64,000 nt of DNA from Photobacterium sp. CCB-ST2H9 (GCF_023151555.2 NZ_CP100425.1:1-64000); one strand, 5' to 3'. Shown: positions 1 through 12,304, numbered from the stretch's first letter. The notes: generated from the sequence alone by a model not told the origin. Program-made: numbers and translations.

Positions 1-1395
1 TTGTCATCTTCGCTTTGGCTGCAGTGCCTTCAACGCCTTCAGGAAGAACTCCCTGCCACGGAATTCAGCATGTGGGTTCGTCCGCTACAGGCCGAGTTAA
101 ACGACAACACCTTGACCTTGTTCGCCCCTAACCGTTTTGTACTGGACTGGGTGCGGGACAAGTACCTCAACAGTATCAATCGCCTGCTGAATGAATTCTG
201 CGGGGCGGATGCCCCGATGCTGCGATTTGAAGTCGGGAGTAAGCCGGTGACAGTGCCGCCTCCCCAACCCACCGCTGCCGTGGCCGCGGTGGCTGCAGAC
301 GACAGAATCGATCCGCCGTCACCGACCTGGGAACCGGCACCTTCACCGGTGCAGCCGGAGTCTGCCAAAGGCTACCGCTCAAATGTGAATCCGAAGCACA
401 ATTTCAACAACTTCGTTGAAGGTAAGTCGAACCAGCTGGGTCTGGCGGCTTGTCGTCAGGTTGCGGATAACCCGGGCGCTGCTTACAACCCGCTCTTTTT
501 ATACGGCGGCACGGGTCTGGGTAAAACGCACTTGCTGCATGCGGTGGGCAATGCGATTGCGGACCGTAAGCCGAACGCCAAAGTGGTGTACATGCATTCT
601 GAGCGGTTTGTGCAGGACATGGTTAAAGCGCTCCAGAACAACGCGATTGAAGAGTTCAAACGCTACTACCGCAGTGTCGATGCGCTGCTGATCGATGATA
701 TTCAGTTTTTTGCCAATAAAGAGCGTTCTCAGGAAGAGTTCTTCCATACTTTCAATGCGCTGCTGGAAGGCAACCAGCAAATTATTCTGACCTCCGACCG
801 CTACCCGAGGGAAATCAGCGGGGTGGAAGACCGCCTCAAATCCCGGTTTGGCTGGGGGCTGACGGTTGCGATTGAACCGCCCGAACTTGAAACCCGGGTG
901 GCGATCCTGATGAAAAAAGCCGAGGACCACCATATTCGTCTGGCTGACGAAGTGGCTTTCTTTATTGCCAAGCGTCTGCGCTCGAATGTGCGGGAGCTGG
1001 AAGGGGCGCTGAACCGGGTGATTGCCAACGCGAACTTTACCGGTCGGGCGATCACCATCGACTTTGTCCGCGAAGCGCTGCGCGATCTGCTGGCGCTGCA
1101 GGAAAAGCTGGTGACGATTGATAACATTCAGAAGACCGTGGCTGAGTACTACAAAATCAAGATGGCGGATATGCTGTCCAAGCGTCGTTCACGTTCCGTT
1201 GCCCGTCCGCGCCAGATGGCGATGGCACTGGCCAAGGAGCTGACTAACCACAGCCTGCCGGAAATCGGTGATGCTTTTGGTGGCCGCGACCATACTACAG
1301 TGCTGCACGCCTGCCGGAAAATTGAGCAGCTGCGTGAAGAAAGCCACGATATTAAAGAAGATTACTCCAACCTGATCAGGACACTGTCGTCGTAA
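1..1395 (+). CDS. dnaA: Chromosomal replication initiator protein DnaA
   Basis: AAA+ ATPase that binds DnaA boxes and melts oriC to load the DnaB helicase. The 464 residues show domain I (about 1-85), a Pro/Ala-rich linker (about 86-125), the ATPase domain with Walker [10 protein letters not shown] (169-177) and Walker [10 protein letters not shown] (229-237), and a C-terminal DNA-binding domain with the signature RDHTTV (429-434). The length matches the family (E. coli 467). The start is a TTG at the very first base and the N-terminus aligns with Vibrio DnaA, so the protein is complete although its ribosome binding site and promoter are out of view. It is first in dnaA-dnaN-recF-gyrB and its stop is one base from the dnaN start. 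Confidence 0.98.
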   Translation: MSSSLWLQCLQRLQEELPATEFSMWVRPLQAELNDNTLTLFAPNRFVLDWVRDKYLNSINRLLNEFCGADAPMLRFEVGSKPVTVPPPQPTAAVAAVAADDRIDPPSPTWEPAPSPVQPESAKGYRSNVNPKHNFNNFVEGKSNQLGLAACRQVADNPGAAYNPLFLYGGTGLGKTHLLHAVGNAIADRKPNAKVVYMHSERFVQDMVKALQNNAIEEFKRYYRSVDALLIDDIQFFANKERSQEEFFHTFNALLEGNQQIILTSDRYPREISGVEDRLKSRFGWGLTVAIEPPELETRVAILMKKAEDHHIRLADEVAFFIAKRLRSNVRELEGALNRVIANANFTGRAITIDFVREALRDLLALQEKLVTIDNIQKTVAEYYKIKMADMLSKRRSRSVARPRQMAMALAKELTNHSLPEIGDAFGGRDHTTVLHACRKIEQLREESHDIKEDYSNLIRTLSS

Positions 1396-1396
1396 T

Positions 1397-2497
1397 ATGA
1401 AATTTACCGTTGAACGTGAACATCTCATTAAACCGCTGCAACAGGTCAACGGGGCACTGGGCGGCCGTCCGTCGCTGCCGATTCTCGGTAACCTGCTGCT
1501 GAAGGTTGAAGCCGGCAGCCTGTCCCTGACGGCCACCGATCTGGAAGTGGAGCTGGTGGCGAAACTGGCGCTGGATGGTGAGTGGGAACCCGGCGCAGTG
1601 ACCGTGCCAGCCCGGAAGTTTCTGGATATCTGCCGCGGCCTGCCTGACAGCGCTCAGCTGAAGATTGAGCTGCAGGGCGACCGGTTGCTGCTGCGCTCCG
1701 GCCGGAGCCGTTACTCACTGACCACCTTGCCGGCCAATGATTTCCCGAATATTGAAGACTGGCAGAGTGAAGTGGAACTGCATCTGGCTCAGGGGCAGGT
1801 CCGTCAGCTGATCGAAAGCACCCAGTTCTCCATGGCTCATCAGGATGTCCGTTACTACCTGAACGGTATGCTGCTGGAAACCGACGGGAAACAGCTGCGC
1901 TCCGTGGCGACCGACGGTCACCGGATGGCGGTGTGCACCGTCGATACCGAAGGCGAGCTGCCAGGTAAACAGATCATCCTGCCGCGTAAAGGGGTGATGG
2001 AGCTCGTGCGTTTGCTCGACAGTCCGGATGCTGAAGTCGTGCTTCAGATTGGTGAGTCGAACCTGCGTGCCGTGGTCAACAATTTCATTTTCACTTCCAA
2101 GCTGGTGGATGGACGTTTTCCGGACTATCGCCGGGTATTGCCGCAAAACAGCAGCAAGATCCTGCAGGCGGGCTGTGATGAACTGCGTCAGGCGTTTTCG
2201 CGGGCGGCCATTTTGTCGAACGAGAAATTCCGCGGCGTACGGGTGAATCTGGCGAACAACGAAATGCGCATCACCGCCAACAACCCGGAACAGGAAGAAG
2301 CGGAAGAAGTGCTGGATGTGAATTACCAGGGCGGCGAACTGGAGATTGGCTTCAACGTCAGTTATATCCTGGATGTACTCAATACCCTGAAGTGCGATCA
2401 GGTCCGGATTTCGATGTCCGATGCCACCGCCAGTACGCTGATTGAAGATGTGGCGGACAGTGACGCCCTGTACGTGGTGATGCCAATCCGGCTGTAA
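1397..2497 (+). CDS. dnaN: DNA polymerase III beta sliding clamp
   Basis: Ring-shaped processivity clamp that tethers DNA polymerase III and many repair proteins to DNA. The 366-residue length equals that of E. coli, with the expected three-fold repeated clamp domain and the C-terminal VMPIRL that forms part of the partner-binding groove. The N-terminus MKFTVERE is the canonical start. The ATG lies one base after the dnaA stop and the stop is two bases before recF, so translation is probably coupled along the operon. Confidence 0.98.
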   Translation: MKFTVEREHLIKPLQQVNGALGGRPSLPILGNLLLKVEAGSLSLTATDLEVELVAKLALDGEWEPGAVTVPARKFLDICRGLPDSAQLKIELQGDRLLLRSGRSRYSLTTLPANDFPNIEDWQSEVELHLAQGQVRQLIESTQFSMAHQDVRYYLNGMLLETDGKQLRSVATDGHRMAVCTVDTEGELPGKQIILPRKGVMELVRLLDSPDAEVVLQIGESNLRAVVNNFIFTSKLVDGRFPDYRRVLPQNSSKILQAGCDELRQAFSRAAILSNEKFRGVRVNLANNEMRITANNPEQEEAEEVLDVNYQGGELEIGFNVSYILDVLNTLKCDQVRISMSDATASTLIEDVADSDALYVVMPIRL

Positions 2498-2499
2498 CC

Positions 2500-3579
2500 A
2501 TGGCGCTGACGCGATTTATTGTCAAAGACTTCCGAAATCTGGAAGCCTGTGATCTCACCTTGTCTGATGGCTTTAACTTTCTGGTCGGTGCCAATGGCAG
2601 CGGTAAAACCAGTCTGCTGGAAGCAATTTATTTCCTTGGCCACGGCCGTTCCTTTCGCAGCCACCTGACCAGCCGGATTATCCGTCATGGTCAGGATGAG
2701 CTGGTATTACACGGCCGGGTACAGACGGAAAGTGATCTGGAGCGGCCGCTGGGCATCCAGAAGCAGCGCGACGGGACGACACAGGTTAAAATAGCCGGCC
2801 AGACAGGCCAGAAAGTTGCACAACTGGCACAGATTCTGCCACTGCAATTGATCACGCCGGAAGGGTTCGAACTGATGGTTGGCGGGCCGAAATTCCGCCG
2901 TGCCTTCATCGACTGGGGCGTGTTCCACGTGGAACCCCGTTTTTATCAGGCCTGGAGCCGGGTAAAACGGCTGACCAAACAGCGGAATGCGCTGCTGAAA
3001 ACCGCACGCAGCTACCGCGAACTCAGCTACTGGGATCAGGAACTGGCGCAGCTGGCCGAAATGATTGACGGCTGGCGCAGTGACTATGTGACGGCGCTGC
3101 GGGCGCAGACTTCGGCTTTTTGTGCCGACTTTCTGCCGGAATATGAGATTCAGCTCGGATACTACCGCGGCTGGGAAAAATCGACCCCTTACGGAGAACT
3201 TCTGGCAGCCAGCTTTGAGCGTGATGTGCAACTGGGGTATACCGTCAGCGGACCGCACAAAGCCGATCTCCGGCTGAAGGTGGCGGCAATGCCGGTCGAT
3301 GATGTGCTGTCCCGGGGGCAGCTGAAGCTGCTGATGTGTGCCCTCAGGCTGGCACAGGGTCAGCAGTTACGACAGGCCACAGGCAAACAATGTCTTTACC
3401 TGATCGATGATTTTGCTTCCGAGCTCGACAGTGGCAAGCGGGCTTTGCTGGCCAAAGGATTACAAGATACGCAGGCTCAGGTGGTCATCAGTGCCATCAG
3501 CGAGGAACAGCTGGGCGACATGAAGGACGAAAAGGGCAAGATGTTTCATGTCGAACAGGGTAAAATAACCGCAGGATAA
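2500..3579 (+). CDS. recF: DNA replication and repair protein RecF
   Basis: SMC-like ATPase that, with RecO and RecR, loads RecA at single-strand gaps. Walker A is GANGSGKT (30-37). The C-terminal part carries an ABC-type signature around LSRGQLK and a Walker B-like stretch ending [10 protein letters not shown]. At 359 residues it is normal length (E. coli 357). The start is two bases after dnaN. A perfect match to the parS consensus lies inside the gene at 2921-2936, over codons for the conserved VFHVEP segment. Confidence 0.97.
   Translation: MALTRFIVKDFRNLEACDLTLSDGFNFLVGANGSGKTSLLEAIYFLGHGRSFRSHLTSRIIRHGQDELVLHGRVQTESDLERPLGIQKQRDGTTQVKIAGQTGQKVAQLAQILPLQLITPEGFELMVGGPKFRRAFIDWGVFHVEPRFYQAWSRVKRLTKQRNALLKTARSYRELSYWDQELAQLAEMIDGWRSDYVTALRAQTSAFCADFLPEYEIQLGYYRGWEKSTPYGELLAASFERDVQLGYTVSGPHKADLRLKVAAMPVDDVLSRGQLKLLMCALRLAQGQQLRQATGKQCLYLIDDFASELDSGKRALLAKGLQDTQAQVVISAISEEQLGDMKDEKGKMFHVEQGKITAG
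2921..2936. other. Candidate parS site inside recF
   Basis: TGTTCCACGTGGAACC fits the ParB-binding consensus NGTTNCACGTGNAACN at every fixed base, with a perfect 14-bp palindrome GTTCCACGTGGAAC. It lies inside an open reading frame that constrains the bases, so chance is possible, but five intergenic matches occur within the next 11 kb. ParB binding is inferred from the motif only. Confidence 0.55.
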
Positions 3580-3583
3580 ATAA

Positions 3584-6010
<2,427 letters not shown>

Positions 6011-6033
6011 TTTTTCCCGGTAACGGAACACCA

Positions 6034-6062
6034 AACGCCGCTCAATGAGCGGCGTTTTTTTA
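6034..6062 (+). terminator. Rho-independent terminator after gyrB
   Basis: An AACGCCGCTC arm pairs with GAGCGGCGTT across a tiny loop and is followed by a run of seven T. It ends the dnaA-gyrB unit. Confidence 0.9.
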
Positions 6063-6121
6063 TCGCTTCTGTTAAGGGAGTTGGCGCAGTGATTGCGTCA
6101 TACTCTGGTTTGGCCGAGGTG

Positions 6122-7786
6122 TCAGAGTTTGACCAATGCACGTTCGACAATGAATTTTGCATCGACAGCCGGGGGCAACGTCCCGAACTGGTGAGATGGT
6201 TGATTGGAAAGACGTGCCAGTGCAAAGGCTTCGGCAATCTGTGGTTCGCCATAGGTGAAGAGGGTGGCGGCCTGCCAGATCACAGCGAGTTGCTCCATCA
6301 GTCTTCTTGCCCGCACTTCAATATCCTGCGGGTTGGTGAACTCAGCCTTCAGTGCGGCCAGTTTTTGATCATAAAGCGGGTGCTTTCCTTTAGCTTTTTC
6401 GAATTCACTAAATAATGTATTGAAGGTTTCCGGCTCACGACGCAGGACGCGCAGCAGGTCGAGACACTGCACATTGCCTGAACCCTCCCAGATCGAGTTG
6501 ACTGGCGCTTCCCGGTACAGGCGGCTGGCAATATTCTCTTCGACGTAGCCCACACCGCCAATACATTCCATTGCCTCAGCCGTCTGCTGAATGGCGCGTT
6601 TACAGATCCAGTATTTTCCGATGGCCGTTGCACTGCGGATCAGCGCCGCTTGCTGGTGGTCTTCGTGATGATCCAGTGCATGAGCGATTCGCATCGTAAT
6701 GGCCAGTGCGGCTTCGGCTTCCAGCGCCAGATCGGCCAGCACATTGATCATCAGCGGCTGGTCATGGAGATTTTTGCCGAAAACGCTGCGCCCCGACGTA
6801 TGCCAGATGGTTTCTTTTACCGCTTGGGCCATCAGGGCACTGGAACCAATCATGCAGTCATAGCGGGTCAGGGCGACCATGTCGATGATGGTGCGGATCC
6901 CCCGGCCTTCTTCGCCCAGGAGCCAGCCGTGGGCACCATAAAATTCAATCTCAGAACTGGCATTGGAGCGGTTGCCCAGTTTGTTTTTCAGACGCTGAAT
7001 ATGGATTGGATTTTTGCTGCCGTCTTCCCGCCAGCGGGGAACCAGAAAACAAGAGAGTTGCTCGCCGGTTTTGGCCAGCACCAGGAACGCATCGCACATC
7101 GGTGCCGAGCAGAACCATTTATGGCCAAGCAGGCTGTATTGCTGGCCCGGTCCGGGTTCCTCGATGGGGACGGCGATCGTGCTGTTGGCCCGGACATCGG
7201 AGCCCCCTTGTTTTTCTGTCATTGCCATGCCGATGGTGACCCCGTCTTTTTCGAAGTAGGGTTTGTTGCTGCCATCGTATTTGGCCGCGAAAATTTTCGG
7301 AAGCCACTTGTCGGCGACATCGGGCTGGTGTCTGAGGGCAGGCACAGCGGCAAACGTCATGGTCAGCGGGCAACCTGAGCCGGGATCAGCCTGATTGTGC
7401 AGAAATGCCATCGCCACACGGGCAACATGGGCGCCGGGTTGTGGTCGGGTCCATGGCAGACTGGTGTGCCCGGCTTTGACGGCATGCGCCATCAGCTGAT
7501 GATAGGCCGGATGGTAGTCGACTTGATCGATACGTTCACCAAAGCGGTTGTGAGACTGAAACTCTGGCAGATGTCGATTGGCGAGGAAACCTGCTTCCAG
7601 AAGTTCATGGCCAATATGCTGGCCAAAGTCTGACAGCAGGTCATTGGCCCACTGGCCGGAGAACTGGGTGACCCAGTAGTTCAGCACAGCATCAGTTTCA
7701 AAGGCATTGTAGTTCTCCAGCGGTGCAGGCTGGTTGCTGACAACATGGGTGTCCAGATTGAATGGTGCGGTCGGCTTATCAGTCAT
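6122..7786 (-). CDS. aidB: AidB-like acyl-CoA dehydrogenase family protein
   Basis: FAD-dependent acyl-CoA dehydrogenase-fold protein related along its length to E. coli AidB, the adaptive-response flavoprotein with isovaleryl-CoA dehydrogenase activity and DNA-binding ability. Shared segments include CPLTMTFAAVPAL, GMAMTEKQGGSDV, the LGNRSNAS block and the C-terminal APVNSIWEGSGNVQCLD. At 554 residues it is slightly longer than E. coli AidB (541). It is transcribed divergently from an AraC-type regulator about 195 bp away, which may control it. Whether it protects DNA or degrades branched acyl-CoAs cannot be decided from sequence. Confidence 0.88.
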   Translation of the reverse strand: MTDKPTAPFNLDTHVVSNQPAPLENYNAFETDAVLNYWVTQFSGQWANDLLSDFGQHIGHELLEAGFLANRHLPEFQSHNRFGERIDQVDYHPAYHQLMAHAVKAGHTSLPWTRPQPGAHVARVAMAFLHNQADPGSGCPLTMTFAAVPALRHQPDVADKWLPKIFAAKYDGSNKPYFEKDGVTIGMAMTEKQGGSDVRANSTIAVPIEEPGPGQQYSLLGHKWFCSAPMCDAFLVLAKTGEQLSCFLVPRWREDGSKNPIHIQRLKNKLGNRSNASSEIEFYGAHGWLLGEEGRGIRTIIDMVALTRYDCMIGSSALMAQAVKETIWHTSGRSVFGKNLHDQPLMINVLADLALEAEAALAITMRIAHALDHHEDHQQAALIRSATAIGKYWICKRAIQQTAEAMECIGGVGYVEENIASRLYREAPVNSIWEGSGNVQCLDLLRVLRREPETFNTLFSEFEKAKGKHPLYDQKLAALKAEFTNPQDIEVRARRLMEQLAVIWQAATLFTYGEPQIAEAFALARLSNQPSHQFGTLPPAVDAKFIVERALVKL

Positions 7787-7981
7787 GGTTTTCTCCCTTG
7801 TGTCATGATTGCGGTCGTTAATTGTGATGCCGGGCAGTTACATTGCATTAACAACAAACTTTAACTGGCTTAAGATATTTTTCTATCGCTGCCCATGCCA
7901 ATTTGTTGTTCAATCGCGCAAAGCAGCTGCCAGAGAACGGAACCGGGCGTGAGCCCCAACAGTCAGGTGGAGTGGGCATCA

Positions 7982-9013
7982 ATGGAAGGCTATTACTCAA
8001 CGCTCAGCAGCTGGATGATCCCCATGACCCGGGCGATGCAGCATCAGGGACTGGATATTGAAAAGGCACTGTCGGCGTGCGAGCTCGATCTCCGCCAGTT
8101 GCAACATCAGGACGTCCGGGTGCCAATCCGAAAGTTATCTGCATTGATTGATTACTGTAATCAGCACTTTCCGGCACAGGATTTTACTGTTCAGATGGCC
8201 CGTTTTTTCCATCCTGGTGTATTTCATATTCTGGGGTATGCCATGATGTCGGCTGATACGCTGGAAGATGCACTGTTACAGCTGGTGGAATATAACAGTG
8301 TGGTGTGCGATATCAGTGACCTGCGCTTGGTTGAAACCGATGATTTGCTGATACTTGATGTCAGTCTGCGGACTGCGGGGGAAGATCCGCAATGGTTATT
8401 ACGCCCGCAAGAACTGGAGGCGTTTCTCGCGATGGTGGTGAGTTTTGCGCGGGATGTTGTGGCCGCTGAATACAGACCGGCTTCTGTAGCGTTCCATAAT
8501 TTGTCGCCGTCGCAAGGGGCAGGGTATCTCAATGAATTCTTCCGTTGTCCGGTTTTGTTTGATCAGCCACGGAATCATCTTGCTTTCGACAAGCGGAGTG
8601 CCAGACAGAAACTGCTCACCGGGAATGCCGTTATCCGGCAGGGGCACGAAAAAATTCTCAATGAGTTCCTGGCGCGCATTGATCGCCATGACCTGATTCA
8701 TCAGGTGAAATGTAAAATTCTCGAGCGCTTGTCGTTGGGTACTCCGGCTCAGCGTGATGTGGCTGAAGCGCTGGGGATGAGTCTGCGTAATTTGCAGCGG
8801 AAACTCAGCGAACTGGGTACTTGTTATAAAACCCTCCTGGAAAACAGCCGAAAGCGTCTGGCTTTGCATTATGTGCAGCGTCAGGATCTGGCATTGGGTG
8901 AGATCAGCTATCTGGTTGGCTTTGCCAGCGAATCGAATTTTCATCGCGCATTCAAGCGCTGGACCGGCCAGTCCCCCGGACAATACCGACGGAGTCTTCA
9001 AGGGCAGGAGTGA
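7982..9013 (+). CDS. AraC family transcriptional regulator
   Basis: Transcription factor with an N-terminal effector-binding domain of the Arabinose_bd type (about 10-200) and a C-terminal AraC helix-turn-helix pair (about 250-340), ending in the characteristic SNFHRAFKRWTGQSPGQYR. I chose the ATG at 7982 (344 residues). It has an AGGTGGAG ribosome binding site nine bases upstream and begins MEGYYSTLSSW, as such regulators do. An upstream ATG at 7895 would add 29 residues without family resemblance. It is divergent from the AidB-like gene, which is its most likely target by position. Confidence 0.88.
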   Translation: MEGYYSTLSSWMIPMTRAMQHQGLDIEKALSACELDLRQLQHQDVRVPIRKLSALIDYCNQHFPAQDFTVQMARFFHPGVFHILGYAMMSADTLEDALLQLVEYNSVVCDISDLRLVETDDLLILDVSLRTAGEDPQWLLRPQELEAFLAMVVSFARDVVAAEYRPASVAFHNLSPSQGAGYLNEFFRCPVLFDQPRNHLAFDKRSARQKLLTGNAVIRQGHEKILNEFLARIDRHDLIHQVKCKILERLSLGTPAQRDVAEALGMSLRNLQRKLSELGTCYKTLLENSRKRLALHYVQRQDLALGEISYLVGFASESNFHRAFKRWTGQSPGQYRRSLQGQE

Positions 9014-9084
9014 TGATCCGGAGTATTCGGAATCACAAGCCTTATGGAAAGTTTTGGAGACGCTGAAATTTTTTTTGTTGTCCC

Positions 9085-9112
9085 CTTGATTGTTATTTTT
9101 CCGGCCTTATAT
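9085..9112 (+). promoter_or_regulatory. Possible sigma-32 promoter for ibpA
   Basis: CTTGAT (9085-9090), then 14 bases, then CCTTATAT (9105-9112). This loosely matches the heat-shock sigma consensus CTTGAA and CCCCATNT with acceptable spacing. The match is partial. Confidence 0.4.
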
Positions 9113-9119
9113 CTATCTG

Positions 9120-9227
9120 TGAAGCAGGAGGTGCCATAAGCATGGGCCTTCAATGGTTTGTCCAAGAGGAAAACCCGCTTCAGTTTTTTTCACCGTAATA
9201 GTATTGCTTCACAGAAGGATAATGATT
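9120..9227 (+). promoter_or_regulatory. ROSE-like RNA thermometer in the ibpA leader
   Basis: The leader ends in a short hairpin where TTGCTTC (9204-9210) faces GAAGGAT (9214-9220), the ibpA ribosome binding site, across an ACA loop. C-G, U-A, U-A and C-G pairs are followed by a G opposite G and then U-A. This is the arrangement of ROSE elements of small heat-shock genes, whose conserved UUGCU strand masks the ribosome binding site until warmed. The upstream helices were not folded; their extent is estimated. Confidence 0.65.
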
Positions 9228-9695
9228 ATGCGTACCTTAGATTTTTCTCCCCTGTACCGTTCTGCCATTGGTTTTGACCGTCTGTTCAATCAGATGGAAC
9301 AGAATCTGAATAACAGTAATGGCGGATATCCTCCGTACAACATTGAACAGCAAGATGAAAATCATTACCGCATTACAATGGCGGTTGCTGGTTTTGCCGA
9401 AGACCAGATGGAAATCAGTCAGCATCAGAATCGATTGATTGTGACAGGAAAGCGTGCAGATGCCAGTGCAGATGAAAAGCGTCATTACCTGTATCAGGGC
9501 ATTGCTGAGCGAGATTTCGAACGTAAGTTCCAGCTGGCCGATCATGTGAAAGTGATTGGTGCTGCCATGGAAAATGGACTGCTGCATATTGAACTGGAGC
9601 GTGAAGTTCCGGAAGAAGAGAAACCGCGCAAGATTGCAATCAATGGACAGCGCCTGATTGGCAGTGATGAGACTGTGGTCAGCGACAACATTTAA
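9228..9695 (+). CDS. ibpA: Small heat-shock protein IbpA (Hsp20)
   Basis: ATP-independent holdase chaperone that binds aggregating proteins in the cytoplasm for later rescue by DnaK/ClpB. The 155 residues start [20 protein letters not shown], almost identical to E. coli IbpA. The alpha-crystallin domain (about 35-130) includes [10 protein letters not shown] and [19 protein letters not shown] chose the ATG at 9228 because the AAGGA ribosome binding site is 8 bases upstream and family members begin there; 9222 is too close. Expression is likely controlled by heat through the leader hairpin. Confidence 0.95.
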   Translation: MRTLDFSPLYRSAIGFDRLFNQMEQNLNNSNGGYPPYNIEQQDENHYRITMAVAGFAEDQMEISQHQNRLIVTGKRADASADEKRHYLYQGIAERDFERKFQLADHVKVIGAAMENGLLHIELEREVPEEEKPRKIAINGQRLIGSDETVVSDNI

Positions 9696-9717
9696 GTGAT
9701 TGTTTCAGTGTGTATGG

Positions 9718-9746
9718 AAGGTCAGCCTTAGGGCTGGCCTTTTTTA
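9718..9746 (+). terminator. Terminator after ibpA
   Basis: A 10-bp stem AAGGTCAGCC/GGCTGGCCTT (one G-U pair) with loop TTAG, followed by T residues. Confidence 0.85.
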
Positions 9747-9776
9747 TTGGCGCTGAACAGGGATATTCAAATGAAA

Positions 9777-9792
9777 TGTTTCACGTGAAACA
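9777..9792. other. parS centromere site 1
   Basis: TGTTTCACGTGAAACA, an exact copy of the canonical chromosomal parS sequence bound by ParB. The palindrome extends to 18 bp (9776-9793). It is intergenic, between the ibpA terminator and the GNAT gene. Confidence 0.9.
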
Positions 9793-9834
9793 TCAAGATG
9801 GAACAGGACATCCCGTTGTGTTGTGCGCTTGGTT

Positions 9835-9850
9835 GGTTTCACGTGAAACA
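9835..9850. other. parS centromere site 2
   Basis: GGTTTCACGTGAAACA, with a full 14-bp palindromic core identical to parS. It lies 58 bp from site 1, in the leader of the GNAT gene, where bound ParB could affect transcription. Confidence 0.88.
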
Positions 9851-9927
9851 CTGCGGCTGAGTTTGTGGCTTCAAAGACTAATCTTGCAGAGGGTAATTGG
9901 GGATTTCACGGATTGGAAAACATCATC

Positions 9928-10527
9928 ATGGATAGCAAAGCACAGCCAGTGCAAAAGACGGTCAGGACTCGAATCGACTTATCGGTGGATCACGTGTGTT
10001 TCAGCAGATGTCGCCAGAGGGGCATTGTCTTCAGTGAAGTGGATGAACAACATGAAGCATTCATCTTTGCTCTGAAGAAAGCGGCTGAGCGGAATGCTGT
10101 GACACGTGTATTTGGTTGGGATGACGACTTGCAGTACAGGTTACATCAGGCGGAGTGGCAAGCCTGTAAACCCAATTTAATGCTGTTCGAAGGCAAAGTG
10201 ATCGGCAGTGTGCTGCTGGAAAGTATCGCAGTCGTTTCTGAGGATGGTAAAACCGTCGAACGTTTTTTGCATTTGAGCCGTTTCTTTTTGATGCCTGAAT
10301 GGCAGGGAAGTGGAATTGGCAGTGCGGTCCTGGCCGGTATCACAACGCTGGCCGATCAATTCAAGCTGGACTGCCATCTTCAGTACTTGCAGGGGAATCC
10401 GGTCGCGGCACTGTATCATCGCTTTGGTTTTAGGATACTTGCTCAGGACTGCCAGTTTGTCACCATGACTCGTCCGCCTGTGTGCACCAGTGAAAGATTT
10501 GCAGCCTTTGAAAATATGATGGGCTGA
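9928..10527 (+). CDS. GNAT family N-acetyltransferase
   Basis: Likely acetyl-CoA-dependent acetyltransferase of unknown substrate. The acetyl-CoA binding motif A is recognisable as RFFLMPEWQGSGIGSAVL (about residues 119-136), followed by the family's late NPVAALYHRFGFR segment. I place the start at ATG 9928 (199 residues). An in-frame GTG at 9865 would add 21 residues and begin just downstream of parS site 2. There is no operon partner; a terminator separates it from convergent avtA. Confidence 0.8.
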   Translation: MDSKAQPVQKTVRTRIDLSVDHVCFSRCRQRGIVFSEVDEQHEAFIFALKKAAERNAVTRVFGWDDDLQYRLHQAEWQACKPNLMLFEGKVIGSVLLESIAVVSEDGKTVERFLHLSRFFLMPEWQGSGIGSAVLAGITTLADQFKLDCHLQYLQGNPVAALYHRFGFRILAQDCQFVTMTRPPVCTSERFAAFENMMG

Positions 10528-10562
10528 GGTTTCAGAAATAGGGCACTGTGAAAACCAAATAA

Positions 10563-10590
10563 AAAACAGGGCGGAGATTGGCCCTGTTTT
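10563..10590. terminator. Bidirectional terminator between the GNAT gene and avtA
   Basis: AAAACAGGGC and GCCCTGTTTT form a 10-bp stem with an 8-base loop. The A and T flanks allow termination on both strands for the two convergent genes. Confidence 0.85.
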
Positions 10591-10620
10591 CGTCTGAACG
10601 TTTAGCCGCGCTGGTGCTGT

Positions 10621-11871
10621 TTAAGCTTCTTGGTAAGCCTTTGCAACTTCTTCGGCAATGATGTGAATGCCTCGTTGCATCTTTTCATCTTCCTGAACAT
10701 AGTTCATGCGCAGACATTCGTGGCCATGGCTCCAGTCTTCTTCCAGTCCGATAAAGAAGTACTCTCCGGGGACGATTAAGACTCCGCGGGCTTTCAAGCG
10801 TGAGTAGAGTTCCATGGTGGTTATCGGCAAATCTTTCAGCCACAGCCACAGGAACATGGCACCTTCAGGTTTATGGACCCGGAAGCGTGGATCCGGGATC
10901 GCTTCCTGCAGCCATTTTACCGCTTGCTGAGATTTGGCCTGATAGAAAGGTTTGATGACGTCTTCACTCAGTCGTAATAAGTCTCCGCGTTCAATCATCT
11001 TATTGGCAATCGCCGGACCGACACTCCCTGGCGCCAGGCTGAGGACACCATTCATATTGGCAAGCGCTGTGGTAATTTCTTCACTGGCGATGACAATGCC
11101 GCAACGCACGCCCGGCAAACCGAGTTTCGACAGGCTCATACACAGAATCGTGTTGTGGTTCCAGAAAGGAGTCACGTCTTCAAAGATGATATCCGGGAAG
11201 GGCATACCATACGCATTGTCGATGATCAGTGGAATGCCATGTTGCTGGGCCAGTTGATCCAGATGGCGGATTTCTTCGTCTGTCAGCACATTCCCGGTAG
11301 GGTTGGTTGGTCGGGAAGCGCAAATTGCACCGACGTTGTCATCGACTTTCAGCGCTTTAAAGTCGACGTTGTATTTGAACAGTCCGTTATCGAGCAGGGT
11401 GATCTCCGGTTTATAGGAGATAAACATATCCGGGCTGACGCCGGCATCGGCATAACCGATGTACTCAGGGGCAAGCGGCAACAGGATTTTTTTGTGGCTG
11501 CCATCCGGGAAATCTCCGGCAAGCAGATTGAACAGACTGAAGAAAGCACTCTGGCTCCCGTTGGTCAGACTGATATTTCGGCTGCTGATTTCCCAGCCGT
11601 AACGTTCACGCAGCAGGTCGGCAAGGGCATTGATAAAAGTATTCTTGCCTTGCGGGCCATCGTAGTTTGTCATGGCTGCCGCCAGCTCGCCACTTTCGTT
11701 CAGGTGATGGTTGAGCTGGGTAAAATAGTCTACCATCGCCGGAATTTGAGCCGGGTTACCACCGCCTAACATAATGGCGTCCGGGTTGCGCAGGCCATCA
11801 TTCAAATCGTCCATTAATTGGGTAATGCCTGAGTAGCGGGCAAACTTGTTACCGAATGTAGAAAACTCCAT
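10621..11871 (-). CDS. avtA: Valine-pyruvate aminotransferase
   Basis: PLP enzyme interconverting valine and pyruvate with 2-ketoisovalerate and alanine (transaminase C). The 416 residues align end to end with E. coli AvtA (417). Landmarks are MLGGGNPAQIP (34-44), SRPTNPTGNV (186-195), VIDNAYG-type IIDNAYG (216-222) and the PLP-lysine motif SLSK with K249. It ends at a bidirectional terminator. The upstream region holds a parS site. Confidence 0.96.
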   Translation of the reverse strand: MEFSTFGNKFARYSGITQLMDDLNDGLRNPDAIMLGGGNPAQIPAMVDYFTQLNHHLNESGELAAAMTNYDGPQGKNTFINALADLLRERYGWEISSRNISLTNGSQSAFFSLFNLLAGDFPDGSHKKILLPLAPEYIGYADAGVSPDMFISYKPEITLLDNGLFKYNVDFKALKVDDNVGAICASRPTNPTGNVLTDEEIRHLDQLAQQHGIPLIIDNAYGMPFPDIIFEDVTPFWNHNTILCMSLSKLGLPGVRCGIVIASEEITTALANMNGVLSLAPGSVGPAIANKMIERGDLLRLSEDVIKPFYQAKSQQAVKWLQEAIPDPRFRVHKPEGAMFLWLWLKDLPITTMELYSRLKARGVLIVPGEYFFIGLEEDWSHGHECLRMNYVQEDEKMQRGIHIIAEEVAKAYQEA

Positions 11872-12304
11872 CTTGCTTCGACCTCAGCGTGTGTCTTGTT
11901 TGTGATTATTTATTGTGGGTGAGTCAAACAACATACATCAATGATACGAACAGTGAAAGTGACTTTACCGACCCAAAATTCACGATGTCTTTCAGTTAGG
12001 TTTCACGTGAAACACCGAAGAAACCATCACTGTTACCTCTAAGTTTAGATGAAGCACACTGTCTTGATTGCAGTGGCATTTGATGTTTCTCGGTTGCATC
12101 GCAAACTTTCGGGCAGGGTGTTCAGGACCTTGAATTTCCCTTGTGTTCTCTGGATCCTGGTGTAACCTTGTGATGCGTTGCCCGCGCCACCTGCTCGCGG
12201 AAAGGATTCAATCCAGGGTTAACAAAATTGCTGCCTTTGCAGCGGTCAAGATTTTTTACCTTCTCTTCTGTCTGGCGGGCGCAGGAATCATTGAGAATGG
12301 TGAA
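11872..12304. other. Intergenic region with parS, between avtA and the DUF1835-type gene
   Basis: Divergent promoter region of about 430 bp. The only element recognised is the parS site at 11999-12014. An open frame continues upstream of the chosen start of the next gene to 12143, but it has no family resemblance there. Confidence 0.6.
11999..12014. other. parS centromere site 3
   Basis: GGTTTCACGTGAAACA, with a perfect 14-bp parS core, intergenic and upstream of avtA. Confidence 0.88.

Noticed and set aside
3542..3557. Another parS-like string at the end of recF (TGTTTCATGTCGAACA).
   Set aside because: It breaks the central CACGTG that ParB needs at two positions, so I do not count it.
9710..10075. 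121-codon open frame across parS sites 1 and 2.
   Set aside because: It overlaps the ibpA terminator and the GNAT gene in another frame, has no family resemblance, and its codons are fixed by the parS palindromes.
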